A stretch of 64,000 nt of DNA from Vibrio harveyi NBRC 15634 = ATCC 14126 = KCTC 12724 (lineage in GTDB: Bacteria > Pseudomonadota > Gammaproteobacteria > Enterobacterales > Vibrionaceae): NCBI RefSeq assembly GCF_001591145.1, contig NZ_BCUF01000021.1, positions 24,695 through 88,694 on the forward strand, written 5' to 3'. Positions within the stretch are counted from its first letter, which is position 1. The number at the start of each line of letters is the position of its first letter. The notes below the pieces were generated by a model. The model had not been told where the DNA came from and ran no database searches. It saw nothing but the letters and a program-made list of their open reading frames with translations. The position numbers and the translations under genes were made by a program. Shown in pieces: positions 29,551 through 37,706 of this stretch.

Positions 29551-30441
29551 TTAGGTCAGCTTCTTCTCGATCAGTCTCCACCAATCCTGCAAACTCGGTT
29601 TCGCTGCTAATTCCATAAAACTCACATCAAGGCCCGCCTGTTGCCAATCTCCGACCAGCGACATCATGCGTACCGAATCCAAACCAAAATCAAGCAAACT
29701 ATCCTCCGGCGTCATCTCATCGGCAGCTACCTCTAACAGCGCCGCTAACTGTTGAGTAAGTTGCGGTTGCGACTGAGGAATCACAAAATCACCAGCTGCG
29801 AGTTCGTTCGCACTTGCCACTTGTTCGAGCAATTGCTGCTTGTCCAAGACATAACCGCATCGACCCGCCACATAGTTGAGCGCCATGTCATGATCGCTCG
29901 CTGAGAAGTCAGCAACGGCATCGGAAACCATGAAAGCTTTAATGTCTGTCATGAACGCTTCTGCCGCTGTTTGTAAACAACCGATGTGAGCATAAATACC
30001 CACGATAATTAGCTGATCACGCCCCGTTTCATCCATCATGGATTTAAGTGGCGTGCGTTGAAACGCACTGTAACGCCATTTGGTGTAAACGGTGTCCTGC
30101 TCCGTTGGCGCAAGTGCTGGGGAGATTCGAGTAATGTTGTCATCCGCTTTTAAACCGGGGCCCCAAAAATCGGTCAATAAAGCGCGATCTTCTTGACGTT
30201 GGTCACCGGGCTGCGCGGTATAAACCACTGGAATGCCGGCATCAATACATGCTTGTTTGATCTCTTGAATGTTGCGAGTCAACGTTTGAATCAGCTCGCT
30301 GTCTGCATCGTAGAAATTGAGAAAGTACTGCTGCATATCGTGGATTAACAACACGGCACGATGTGGTTCTACTGACCAGTTAACGCGATTTTCTGGCTTC
30401 ACTTTCGTTAGTGAGTAACCAGAGATAGATGGAATGGCCAT
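29551..30441 (-). CDS. entB: Bifunctional isochorismatase/aryl carrier protein EntB
   Basis: The start is set at ATG 30441 (MAIPSISGYSL), which has TTTGGAG 8 bases upstream; the longer frame to 30477 is unlikely. This gives 296 aa. The isochorismatase domain (about 1-205) includes AVLLIHDMQQYF and GIYAHIGCLQTA. The C-terminal aryl carrier domain has the pantetheine serine in LLDFGLDSVRMM. It hydrolyses isochorismate to 2,3-dihydro-2,3-dihydroxybenzoate and presents dihydroxybenzoate to the NRPS. It lies between entE and the NRPS gene, 33 bp before the latter. Confidence 0.94.
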   Translation of the reverse strand: MAIPSISGYSLTKVKPENRVNWSVEPHRAVLLIHDMQQYFLNFYDADSELIQTLTRNIQEIKQACIDAGIPVVYTAQPGDQRQEDRALLTDFWGPGLKADDNITRISPALAPTEQDTVYTKWRYSAFQRTPLKSMMDETGRDQLIIVGIYAHIGCLQTAAEAFMTDIKAFMVSDAVADFSASDHDMALNYVAGRCGYVLDKQQLLEQVASANELAAGDFVIPQSQPQLTQQLAALLEVAADEMTPEDSLLDFGLDSVRMMSLVGDWQQAGLDVSFMELAAKPSLQDWWRLIEKKLT

Positions 30442-30507
30442 TGGGCTTATCTCCAAAGTAATCAAAATGCCAAGCACACCAAATCAACCTTGGTGTTTCG
30501 ACCTTGG

Positions 30508-32127
30508 TTAAACGAGTTCGAGTAATTTATTTTTATTCACTTTACCTACTGGCGTTTTGGGTAATACATCAACAAAAACGACCATATCTGGGATCTTAAA
30601 ATCAGCCAGCCCACGCCCTCGTAAGAAACGCTTTATCTCGATCGGTTTCGGGGCTTGCTGCGGGCAAACTAAGGCAGCACAACTGCGCTCCCCAAGGTAA
30701 TCATCTGGGATGGCAATAACAGCAGCATCATGGACACAATCGTGCGCCAGCAAATGGTTCTCGACCTCTTCTGCTGCGATTTTTTCACCCCCTCGGTTAA
30801 TCTGATCTTTGTCGCGACCAACAACTTTCAAATTGCCCTCTTCAGTCAGCAGTACCACATCGCCAGTACGGTAGTAGCCTTGCTCGGTGAATGAACGCTG
30901 ATTGTGCTCTGGAGCCCGGTAGTAACCTTGAATGGTATAAGGTCCACGCACGAACAAAATACCTTCCGTACCTTGCGGGACAGGGTTACCCATTTCATCG
31001 AGTATCAACAGTTCATCAGCAGGTGACATTGGGCGACCTTGCGTCGTGACAATCACGGACTCAGGATCATCTAGACGGGTGTAGTTAACTAGCCCTTCAG
31101 CCATGCCAAATACTTGCTGTAAGGTACAACCAAGTTCAGGTTTGATACGCTTTGCCGCTTCCTCACTAAAACGAGCCCCCCCAACTTGCAGCACTTCTAA
31201 TGAAGTAAGGTCATGTCGAGTTCTTGCGGCTTCATCGAGCCACAATAGTGCCAACGGTGGCACTAAAGCGGCTACGGTAATTCGGTACTTTTCAATCAAA
31301 GAAAAGGCAGTTTGAGGGCTTGCGTCTGGAGCAAGTACAACGGTGCCACCCGCCATAAAACAGCCCAACGCACCGGGAGAACTCAATGGGAAATTGTGGG
31401 CGGCCGGTAAAACACAAAGGTAACGCGTATTTGGCGAGAATTGGCAAACCTCATTGCTCGCTCGCACACTGTATAGATAGTCGTAATGTGTGCGAGGAAT
31501 AAGCTTAGGTGTGCCAGTCGTACCACCCGATAATTGGAAAAAGGCAAAATCTTCACCGCGATGAACTTGAGGTTCAACATTGTCTAGCAAGAGCGCTCTA
31601 AGGGCTACGCAACCAATCGGCATGGCACTCATGTCACCCGCCCAAACGATGTTCTTTAAGCCTGGTAATTCAGACGCTACTTGCAGCGCAATATCAGCCG
31701 TATCGACGCCGAGTTGAGGAGCAGTGATTAACGCTTTTGCCTGTGTAAAATGACAAAAGTATCGAATCTCCGAATAACGATGAGCGGGTAACGCAAGCAC
31801 AGGTTGAACGCCAATTTTAAGCAGTGCAAAAAAGCTAATGTAAAACTCGCCTATGTTAGGCAAATGCAAAACGACCTTGTCGCCAGATTTAAGATTCAGA
31901 GTCGATTGGAAACCAGCAGCTAACTTATCAACATGCTCAAGTAACGATTGATACGTCCACTGTCGCTCCCCGTCAACTAGAGCAACATGGTTAGGAGAAA
32001 TAGAGACGCTTGCCTCAAGCATCTCTGGAATGGTTTGCTCTGTCCAAAAGCCCGCTTGGCGGTATTGCTTTGCTAAACCTTCTGACCAAGGTGTAAAGCC
32101 AGAGGCATTCATGCTTAAGCAAGTCAT
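30508..32127 (-). CDS. entE: 2,3-dihydroxybenzoate-AMP ligase EntE
   Basis: This 539-aa stand-alone adenylating enzyme has the ANL-family motifs FFQLSGGTTGTPKLIPRTH, a QVFGMAEGL segment, YYRTGD, GRDKDQINRGGEKI and the catalytic C-terminal lysine in PKTPVGKVNK. It activates 2,3-dihydroxybenzoate and loads it onto the EntB carrier domain. Its ATG overlaps the entC stop by 4 bp (ATGA), so the two are coupled. The cytoplasmic product works with EntB and the NRPS. Confidence 0.95.
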   Translation of the reverse strand: MTCLSMNASGFTPWSEGLAKQYRQAGFWTEQTIPEMLEASVSISPNHVALVDGERQWTYQSLLEHVDKLAAGFQSTLNLKSGDKVVLHLPNIGEFYISFFALLKIGVQPVLALPAHRYSEIRYFCHFTQAKALITAPQLGVDTADIALQVASELPGLKNIVWAGDMSAMPIGCVALRALLLDNVEPQVHRGEDFAFFQLSGGTTGTPKLIPRTHYDYLYSVRASNEVCQFSPNTRYLCVLPAAHNFPLSSPGALGCFMAGGTVVLAPDASPQTAFSLIEKYRITVAALVPPLALLWLDEAARTRHDLTSLEVLQVGGARFSEEAAKRIKPELGCTLQQVFGMAEGLVNYTRLDDPESVIVTTQGRPMSPADELLILDEMGNPVPQGTEGILFVRGPYTIQGYYRAPEHNQRSFTEQGYYRTGDVVLLTEEGNLKVVGRDKDQINRGGEKIAAEEVENHLLAHDCVHDAAVIAIPDDYLGERSCAALVCPQQAPKPIEIKRFLRGRGLADFKIPDMVVFVDVLPKTPVGKVNKNKLLELV

Positions 32128-33344
32128 TGAACCACCTCCATATTCTCACGGATTTCAATACCCAGAGCGTTCAATACAGTGCGCATTTTATTTCCTGTTT
32201 CTTCAAGCTCACTTTGTGGCTCAGATCCGGAGACGATCCCAGCTCCGGCATAAACTCGAATACGCTTCTTCTCAACTTCAGCGCAGCGGATCACAACAAC
32301 CCATTCGCCATTACCACGAGCGTCTACCCAACCAACAAGACCCGTGAAATAGCCCCGATCAAAGGGCTCCACTTGACTGATGAAATCGTAAGCTTGAGCC
32401 GTAGGATAGCCACACACGGCAGGCGTTGGGTGAAGCGCACTCGCCAATTTCAGAACGCTGGTATTGGCATCGGAAACCGTCCCTTCAATACGAGTCGAAA
32501 GGTGCAACATGGCTTTGGTTTCAATAACCGACGGCACCATAGGCACATAAAGGTTATGACACCAAGGTTGAAGCGCTTTTTCTACCGCATCGACCACTAC
32601 CGCATGCTCATGAAGATCTTTGCTACTCTCCATCATGAGCTCGCCTTGCTGCTGATTCATTGATGCATTTTCACAACGTCGACGAGAACCTGCCAGAGGA
32701 TTTGAGCACACATGAGGACCTTTGCGGGATACCAGTAATTCAGGGCTGGATCCCATCAAATAAGCGTCAGAATGACCACCGCCGATACGAGTAGAAAAGG
32801 TATAACCACCAGGATTTTGCTTGAGTAAGGTTTTGAGGAAGCGAGCTCGATCGATTTCATCTTGTGTATCCACTTGCATCGTGCGTGACAACACCACTTT
32901 ATCAAGAGCGATATTTTCTTGGCTGCAACGATGAGTGGCAAGCTCAACACTATGCATGTATTCAGTAGGCGTCGGGATAGGTTGAATAGAAGAAGGATGA
33001 CAGTCGTTGCAACCATCGATATCTAATACTTTATCCGGTCTGATCGGTGACGTAGTGATCAAACGCTCAGGGACGATAAAGTGCACGGGATTATGTTCAG
33101 AAAACGGTATTACACCAACGGCAATAGGGTTGTCATTCCCCTCTTCCTTCGCCGATTCTAGTAATTTGCTAATGTGAGTATCTAACTCTGAGAATTTAAC
33201 TTGTTGGGAAAATTCTGCAGCAATGCCTTGCGTAAGCAACGTCACCGTCGGTGAGCTAAAGAAGAACGAAGCGTCATCCGTATGGGCGTTGAGAAACTCT
33301 GTGAGCATAGTACTGCTTCCCATGGAGTTACGAAGCATAATCAT
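32124..33344 (-). CDS. entC: Isochorismate synthase EntC
   Basis: This 406-aa chorismate-utilising enzyme has the family C-terminal signatures SRTMQV, NPLAGSRRR, SSKDLHEHAVVVD, HPTPAVCGYP and YAGAGIVSGS. It converts chorismate to isochorismate, the first step towards 2,3-dihydroxybenzoate. It is the first gene of entC-entE-entB-NRPS-chaN. ATG 33344 is listed; ATG 33338 has better spacing from the GAGAG upstream, and ATG 33308 is also possible. A Fur-like box lies about 100 bp upstream. Confidence 0.94.
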   Translation of the reverse strand: MIMLRNSMGSSTMLTEFLNAHTDDASFFFSSPTVTLLTQGIAAEFSQQVKFSELDTHISKLLESAKEEGNDNPIAVGVIPFSEHNPVHFIVPERLITTSPIRPDKVLDIDGCNDCHPSSIQPIPTPTEYMHSVELATHRCSQENIALDKVVLSRTMQVDTQDEIDRARFLKTLLKQNPGGYTFSTRIGGGHSDAYLMGSSPELLVSRKGPHVCSNPLAGSRRRCENASMNQQQGELMMESSKDLHEHAVVVDAVEKALQPWCHNLYVPMVPSVIETKAMLHLSTRIEGTVSDANTSVLKLASALHPTPAVCGYPTAQAYDFISQVEPFDRGYFTGLVGWVDARGNGEWVVVIRCAEVEKKRIRVYAGAGIVSGSEPQSELEETGNKMRTVLNALGIEIRENMEVVQ

Positions 33345-33373
33345 CTCTCAAACTGTATTAAACATAGCGTCCT

Positions 33374-33394
33374 AAATGAGATTCCTTCTCATTT
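33374..33394. repeat. 7-bp inverted repeat in the entC leader
   Basis: AAATGAG (33374-33380) and CTCATTT (33388-33394) are perfect inverted arms around a 7-base spacer, 30 bp before the entC start. It has TGA...TCA ends like a degenerate Fur box and may be a second Fur half-site or another operator. Confidence 0.4.
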
Positions 33395-33439
33395 GAAGAA
33401 TGAGACTACACACCTAGTTACAATTATTCAATCATTTTT

Positions 33440-33458
33440 GATAATAATTATCATTCGC
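33440..33458. promoter_or_regulatory. Fur-box-like site upstream of entC
   Basis: GATAATAATTATCATTCGC matches the 19-bp Fur consensus at about 15 positions, with the GATAAT and ATCATT cores intact. It is the probable iron-repression site of the entC operon. Confidence 0.75.
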
Positions 33459-33526
33459 ATAACTTATAGTTTTATAAATTAATATTCTTAAACAAATAGA
33501 ACCTCAAACAAACAATTCACCATACT

Positions 33527-33563
33527 TATATCTAAGTAGCTTCAAGGTGGAGGATTCAGAGCG
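33527..33563. repeat. Dispersed intergenic repeat, copy 1
   Basis: This 37-base unit matches 63952-63988 at about 31 of 37 positions, sharing the blocks CTTCAAG and AGGATTCAGAGCG. Both copies are in intergenic DNA. It resembles a repeat often seen between genes in Vibrio genomes. Confidence 0.6.
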
Positions 33564-33616
33564 ACTTGCCTTGGTTCGTATGCATCGTTAACAATTTTTG
33601 ATTTGGATCCATAGCC

Positions 33617-33656
33617 AAAAAGAAAGGGCTAACGCCATCAGCCGTCAGCCCTTTCT
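33617..33656 (-). terminator. Terminator after the ChaN-like lipoprotein gene
   Basis: AGAAAGGGCT (33621-33630) pairs exactly with AGCCCTTTCT (33647-33656). The CAAAA before it gives a short U-tract on the minus strand. It lies 26 bases after the gene. Confidence 0.75.
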
Positions 33657-33682
33657 CAATCTTTATTTCAATTAACAGCGCA

Positions 33683-34789
33683 TCAGTTGTTATCAACAAA
33701 GCCGTATTTCTTATCACTTAATGAGCGAATCTCATTGAAGCGGTCTTGCGTCTTCCCACCGATAATATCGACGCGTCTTTGCATCTCATTTACCCACTCC
33801 CTATCTTCCATCACATCACGAGGGAATACCGTTGTTCGTTGGTTATCACCCAGATAAAGAAAAGCATCAAACAAACCACCGACTTGGGCGTCCATGTCGT
33901 CCATCGCAGCAAGCTTATAACGGGCTTTTGGTAATAAATCGATAAACCTCAGATCAGCAATCGGACTTTTTGCGACCTCAAGAAGCGCCGGAGCTTTTAC
34001 GTCATGAAACGTCTTCACCACTTCTGGTTCCGTCATTGGCCAAATCAAGTAGGTACTATTGGGAAACGCTTGCTCTAATCGTGTCGCCAATGGCCAAGCA
34101 CTGGCTTGTGTTTTTGCAACGTAATTCCGCGGCGCATTCACCAAATGGAAAGCCCCAAAAATCAACAGTGCTTTCTGATTGTTTTGTATACGCTCAGCAG
34201 CAACTTGATAAAAATGATCCGTCTTGTTTTTAGCTGCTTGCTGCCATACCTTTTCATCACTCACAGTGCTCCAATCAAACGGTGCTTCGGCTAAATGCAC
34301 ATGGATTTTTTTCCCTTTAGGTAGCGTTTGATTTCGCACCTTTATCGCTTTGAAGAAATCGGCATAAGCATCTGGCATCCAAGCCATAAAGTAGATCGAA
34401 CCTCGCAAAATTGAGCGAAGCTGTTCATCACTCACGTCCCCACCAGCTAAGTAGTTATCCAGCACAGGTTGGTACTTTGCATTGCCAAACTCCACCACAA
34501 TATGCGTGACTTGATCTGAAAATGCAGGAGTCGAAACCAGCTCTGTTGCATAGCGCAAGAAAGCATCATTCCAATGATAATCGCCAATACCCACAAAGTT
34601 GTGTTGCTTAAACGCATTAAGAATCGCAGCGTCTGCTGATTTAGCTTGCTCGACCACTTGTTCGATTTTTTGCTCGGACAGATCTACCTCTGCGTAGTGT
34701 GGTAAATACTCACATCCAGCCAACCCGATAAGCCCTAACGTGAGCAACCAAGGTTTGATTTTCCAACCTAGTTTGTTCGTCAATTTCAT
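33683..34789 (-). CDS. ChaN/EreA-superfamily lipoprotein divergent from entA
   Basis: This 368-aa protein has an excellent ribosome-binding site (AAGGAGG) and a lipoprotein signal: a basic N-terminus, hydrophobic LLTLGLIGLAG, then Cys26. The body shows the ChaN-like superfamily motifs GIGDYHW, VEFGNAKYQPVLDNYLAG and FGAFHLVNAP, and it aligns with the signal-less protein at 24636-25577. ChaN of Campylobacter is an iron-regulated haem-binding lipoprotein; relatives in the wider superfamily are hydrolases. A Fur-like box lies just upstream, shared with entA. A role in siderophore or haem processing is inferred from context. Confidence 0.82.
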   Translation of the reverse strand: MKLTNKLGWKIKPWLLTLGLIGLAGCEYLPHYAEVDLSEQKIEQVVEQAKSADAAILNAFKQHNFVGIGDYHWNDAFLRYATELVSTPAFSDQVTHIVVEFGNAKYQPVLDNYLAGGDVSDEQLRSILRGSIYFMAWMPDAYADFFKAIKVRNQTLPKGKKIHVHLAEAPFDWSTVSDEKVWQQAAKNKTDHFYQVAAERIQNNQKALLIFGAFHLVNAPRNYVAKTQASAWPLATRLEQAFPNSTYLIWPMTEPEVVKTFHDVKAPALLEVAKSPIADLRFIDLLPKARYKLAAMDDMDAQVGGLFDAFLYLGDNQRTTVFPRDVMEDREWVNEMQRRVDIIGGKTQDRFNEIRSLSDKKYGFVDNN

Positions 34790-34815
34790 TACCTCCTTGT
34801 TAACATTATGACAAC

Positions 34816-34834
34816 GATAACAAAAATCATTATC
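34816..34834. promoter_or_regulatory. Fur-box-like site between the ChaN lipoprotein gene and entA
   Basis: GATAACAAAAATCATTATC matches the Fur consensus at about 16 of 19 positions, the best of the three sites in this locus. It lies 27 bp from the lipoprotein ATG and 48 bp from the entA ATG, so it can control both divergent genes. Confidence 0.82.
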
Positions 34835-34881
34835 ATCTATCTAGTTTGAATATGATATTTACAGCACGAAGGGAGAGGGTT

Positions 34882-35673
34882 ATGAATGAAAACAACACAG
34901 AATTCAAAAGTAAACTGTGCCTAGTGACTGGTGCAGGGCAAGGTATTGGGCTTGCCTGTGCCAAAAGCTTATTGGAACAAGGGGCTACTGTGATTGCCTG
35001 CGATATCACGCAAGCTCTGCTAGAGGAATTCAAACAATCTTTGCCAAAAAAACAGCAAGCTCGAACGTTGCTACTTCCCTTTGACTTAACCAACACCACA
35101 GCCGTTCAGTATGCGTGTCATTATCTTGCTCAAGACAAGCTCATTCCTGACTACGTGATTACATGCGCCGGTGCGCTACATCTTGGTTCTGTTCTGGAAC
35201 TCCCTCCTGAAGCGCTCATTAAAACGTTAGACGTGAACCTAAAGGGAACCATGCTACTGACACAACAACTGGCGAAATTACTGGTTCAAAATAACAAAAA
35301 AGGCGCGATTGTTGCGGTAGGTTCGAACGCAGCAGACACCCCAAGAGTCAACATGTCGGCGTATTGTTCGTCTAAAGCGGGACTTCATATGTGGGTGCAA
35401 TGTTTGGGGTTAGAACTCGCGGCATACGGCATTCGCTGTAACATTGTTAGCCCTGGGTCAACCAGAACACCGATGCAAGAACAAATGTGGAATGAGTCCT
35501 ATGGAGAACGAGAAACGATTCAGGGTAACTTAGCGTCACACCGGATTGGTATTCCTTTGAACAAGATTGCAGAAACCAAAGACATAACCAATGCGATTGA
35601 ATTTTTACTGAGTGAGAAAGCGGGTCACATTACCATGCACGATTTAAGAGTGGACGGCGGAGCAACTTTCTAG
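34882..35673 (+). CDS. entA: 2,3-dihydro-2,3-dihydroxybenzoate dehydrogenase EntA
   Basis: The start is placed at ATG 34882, 6 or 7 bases after GGGAGAGGG; earlier in-frame ATGs at 34846 and 34852 lie in the Fur-controlled promoter. The 263-aa SDR protein has the NAD-binding TGAGQGIG, the SDR Asn region and the catalytic YCSSK, followed by VSPGSTRTPM. It oxidises 2,3-dihydro-2,3-dihydroxybenzoate to 2,3-dihydroxybenzoate. It stands apart from the main entCEB operon but completes the pathway. Confidence 0.93.
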   Translation: MNENNTEFKSKLCLVTGAGQGIGLACAKSLLEQGATVIACDITQALLEEFKQSLPKKQQARTLLLPFDLTNTTAVQYACHYLAQDKLIPDYVITCAGALHLGSVLELPPEALIKTLDVNLKGTMLLTQQLAKLLVQNNKKGAIVAVGSNAADTPRVNMSAYCSSKAGLHMWVQCLGLELAAYGIRCNIVSPGSTRTPMQEQMWNESYGERETIQGNLASHRIGIPLNKIAETKDITNAIEFLLSEKAGHITMHDLRVDGGATF

Positions 35674-35680
35674 TTGCTCC
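35659..35680 (+). terminator. Hairpin across the entA stop codon
   Basis: GGAGCAACT (35659-35667) pairs perfectly with AGTTGCTCC (35672-35680) around a 4-base loop; the entA TAG is in the loop-stem junction. There is no U-tract, so it may be a weak terminator or stabilising hairpin. Confidence 0.45.
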
Positions 35681-35697
35681 AGATTTAAGAGAATGAG

Positions 35698-36417
35698 CTA
35701 ACCTAAGAACTTAGGATGCAGTCCCTTTTCTAGCTTACGTCTCACTTTATATGACACATCGCCTAGTGTGATTTTCCCAGCGTTATTGCGGTCGATCCCT
35801 GCATTCTGGCGATAAGCAATTGATCCTTGTTTGAATAATACATGAGCAGCGGGTTTACCAATAGCCGCAGGATACAGGATCGCCATATACACATCCTCAA
35901 GAGAAGACAGGCGGTTTCGGTAAGGCATAAAATACGCTTTCACATAATCGAGTTGCTCTAACGCACTCATTTGAGCAAGCTTCTTTGTGCTCGTACCAAG
36001 AGCTTCCGCGGTTGATGGCATAAATTGAATCAAACCCGTCGCCCCACTCCCCGAGCCGTTTTTAATGCTGGGGCTGAATGTCTCTGCTGTTTCAAAAGCC
36101 ATGCAAGCCATCAGATGATTTGGATCGATGTTGAGATCTCGGGAAATATCATTCACTTTACTTTTAAACTCAGGAGATACGCGACTCCCCCAAGCAAGAG
36201 CATCTACAGAAGGCGTCGAAAAGGGCACAGAAACATGACCTTTCTTGTAGAAAAATGAAGATGGAGAGAGGATTTTTAGAATTTTCTGATTCTTTTGAGT
36301 GTACGTATCAGAAAGGGGAAAAACCTTATCTTTCTTGTGTTTAAGCTGCTTAATTTTTGTCAACTTATACAATAACTTAGAAACCGTTTTCACGATAAAA
36401 CCACATTTGGAAAACAT
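35698..36417 (-). CDS. Lytic transglycosylase-like (SLT) domain protein
   Basis: This 239-aa protein has a basic, Lys-rich N-terminal 60 residues and a lysozyme-like transglycosylase domain from about residue 85. The probable catalytic Glu is in MACMAFETAETF, followed by GSGATGLIQFMPSTAEALG, the SLT core that cleaves peptidoglycan. There is no convincing signal peptide, although MFSKCGFIVK contains a Cys. The C-terminal part (AGIDRNNAGKITLGDVSYKV) resembles phage-type or EF-hand-like lytic enzymes. It is convergent with entA and unrelated to it in function. Confidence 0.75.
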   Translation of the reverse strand: MFSKCGFIVKTVSKLLYKLTKIKQLKHKKDKVFPLSDTYTQKNQKILKILSPSSFFYKKGHVSVPFSTPSVDALAWGSRVSPEFKSKVNDISRDLNIDPNHLMACMAFETAETFSPSIKNGSGSGATGLIQFMPSTAEALGTSTKKLAQMSALEQLDYVKAYFMPYRNRLSSLEDVYMAILYPAAIGKPAAHVLFKQGSIAYRQNAGIDRNNAGKITLGDVSYKVRRKLEKGLHPKFLG

Positions 36418-36560
36418 GCTCCAAACTGTAATCCATTTCTCACTTATTTAACATCGTTATCAGTAATAACAAGCAAAAGTGTGAGATAGATCTTTTTAGC
36501 TTTCTGAGAGCGAACGAAGAAAGGACATAAATGCTGATTTCATCTTCATTCGTGTTCAAT

Positions 36561-37706
36561 TTATAAACCTTTAAATATTACCCCTCTATGGTGACCTAAG
36601 TAACGCTTATGTCTATGATGCACCTGAAAGGACATGTCTTCTTGTAATCCAAGAACCTCGGGTTTCTCTAGATAACTTGAAATCAAAACCTTCCCACTAT
36701 CATTGAATGATATGAATCCAAGATCGAATGCCTTATCGATATTTGGAATTAACAACAGCCCGTTAAATCTATCTAATCGCTCTTCGTTATCCGATTCACG
36801 CCAAGGCTTAATATGAGATGCCAATAGCAACTGCGTGTTCTTAAAACCCGTAACGGCACAACCCCCCCACATATCAATTAATTTTGACCTGAAGTGCCCC
36901 TGTCCCATTCTTGTATTAACTAAAATAGTCTTTTCCGTCGAGCTGAGCTGCTTATCGTTCATTACTTGTCGAATATCTGCATTAACATCTATCTGAGATA
37001 AGTCGACAAAAAAGTTTTCGTAGTGAGAAAGCGCAGCACTGTACATCCCTTTCCCCTTGATATCTCGAATTTTAAACTCAGGTAAACTTTGGGCTTTGAG
37101 CTTATAGTTCTTAAATTCACCGTATGATTTTACATCTGTAATTGGTTCTTGAATCTGTCCAGCATCCATAAGCCAGTTCGATATTGAACCACGAACTGCG
37201 CCCAAATAGTTTTTCGCTGTTTTCTCTGACTTACCTAGGTCAATCAACCAGCGATAAAACAAAGACGCTAAATCTGAAAGGTTTGAAACAAGAGCATCTT
37301 TCAATTCATTTGAAACGATATAGCTACTCATATAATCATAAAGCTCATCATCAAGATAAGCATAAGCAATCGCTTTTGACGAGTATCGTTTGGTAGATTC
37401 CGCTTGAAAACCATCATTGTAAGACAAGTGCCAAAATCCCTCACTTCTCAGAAAAAAGTAAGGATTTTCCGGTGTATCCCTATCATTCCCAGTAGCAAAG
37501 TTTGCTAAGTGATAAGTGAAACGCTCTTTGAGGACCTGGTTAAACTCTATTTTGTTGGAAGAGATATGTCCCGCCTGAATGAGCTCCATAACCGTGAGCA
37601 ACATGCACACTTTATGAGGGCTCTTTTTCCCATTAGAGCTATTCATATTCAGGCTACGGAATTTATCTACATAATATTGAAGTGACACGGCTTGTTCTTC
37701 TTTCAC
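36561..37706 (-). CDS. Multidomain HNH endonuclease
   Basis: The longest frame begins with TTG at 37730; GTG at 37706 overlaps the stop of the upstream methyltransferase gene (GTGA) and is preferred, giving 381 aa. The N-terminal 100 residues (YYVDKFRSLN, SPHKVCMLL, FFLRSEGFWHLSY) resemble the head domain of phosphorothioate-DNA-sensing ScoMcrA-like nucleases. The middle (FYRWLIDLGKSEKTAKNYLG) looks like an integrase core-binding helical domain. The C-terminus is an HNH_2-type nuclease with CAVTGF, LLLASHIKPW and NGLLLIPNIDKAFDLGFISF. It is likely a type IV-like or orphan restriction nuclease; target unknown. Confidence 0.72.
   Translation of the reverse strand: MKEEQAVSLQYYVDKFRSLNMNSSNGKKSPHKVCMLLTVMELIQAGHISSNKIEFNQVLKERFTYHLANFATGNDRDTPENPYFFLRSEGFWHLSYNDGFQAESTKRYSSKAIAYAYLDDELYDYMSSYIVSNELKDALVSNLSDLASLFYRWLIDLGKSEKTAKNYLGAVRGSISNWLMDAGQIQEPITDVKSYGEFKNYKLKAQSLPEFKIRDIKGKGMYSAALSHYENFFVDLSQIDVNADIRQVMNDKQLSSTEKTILVNTRMGQGHFRSKLIDMWGGCAVTGFKNTQLLLASHIKPWRESDNEERLDRFNGLLLIPNIDKAFDLGFISFNDSGKVLISSYLEKPEVLGLQEDMSFQVHHRHKRYLGHHRGVIFKGL

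Noticed and set aside
32127..32663. 178-aa plus-strand ORF inside entC
   Set aside because: It is a long antisense shadow of the well-supported isochorismate synthase gene.
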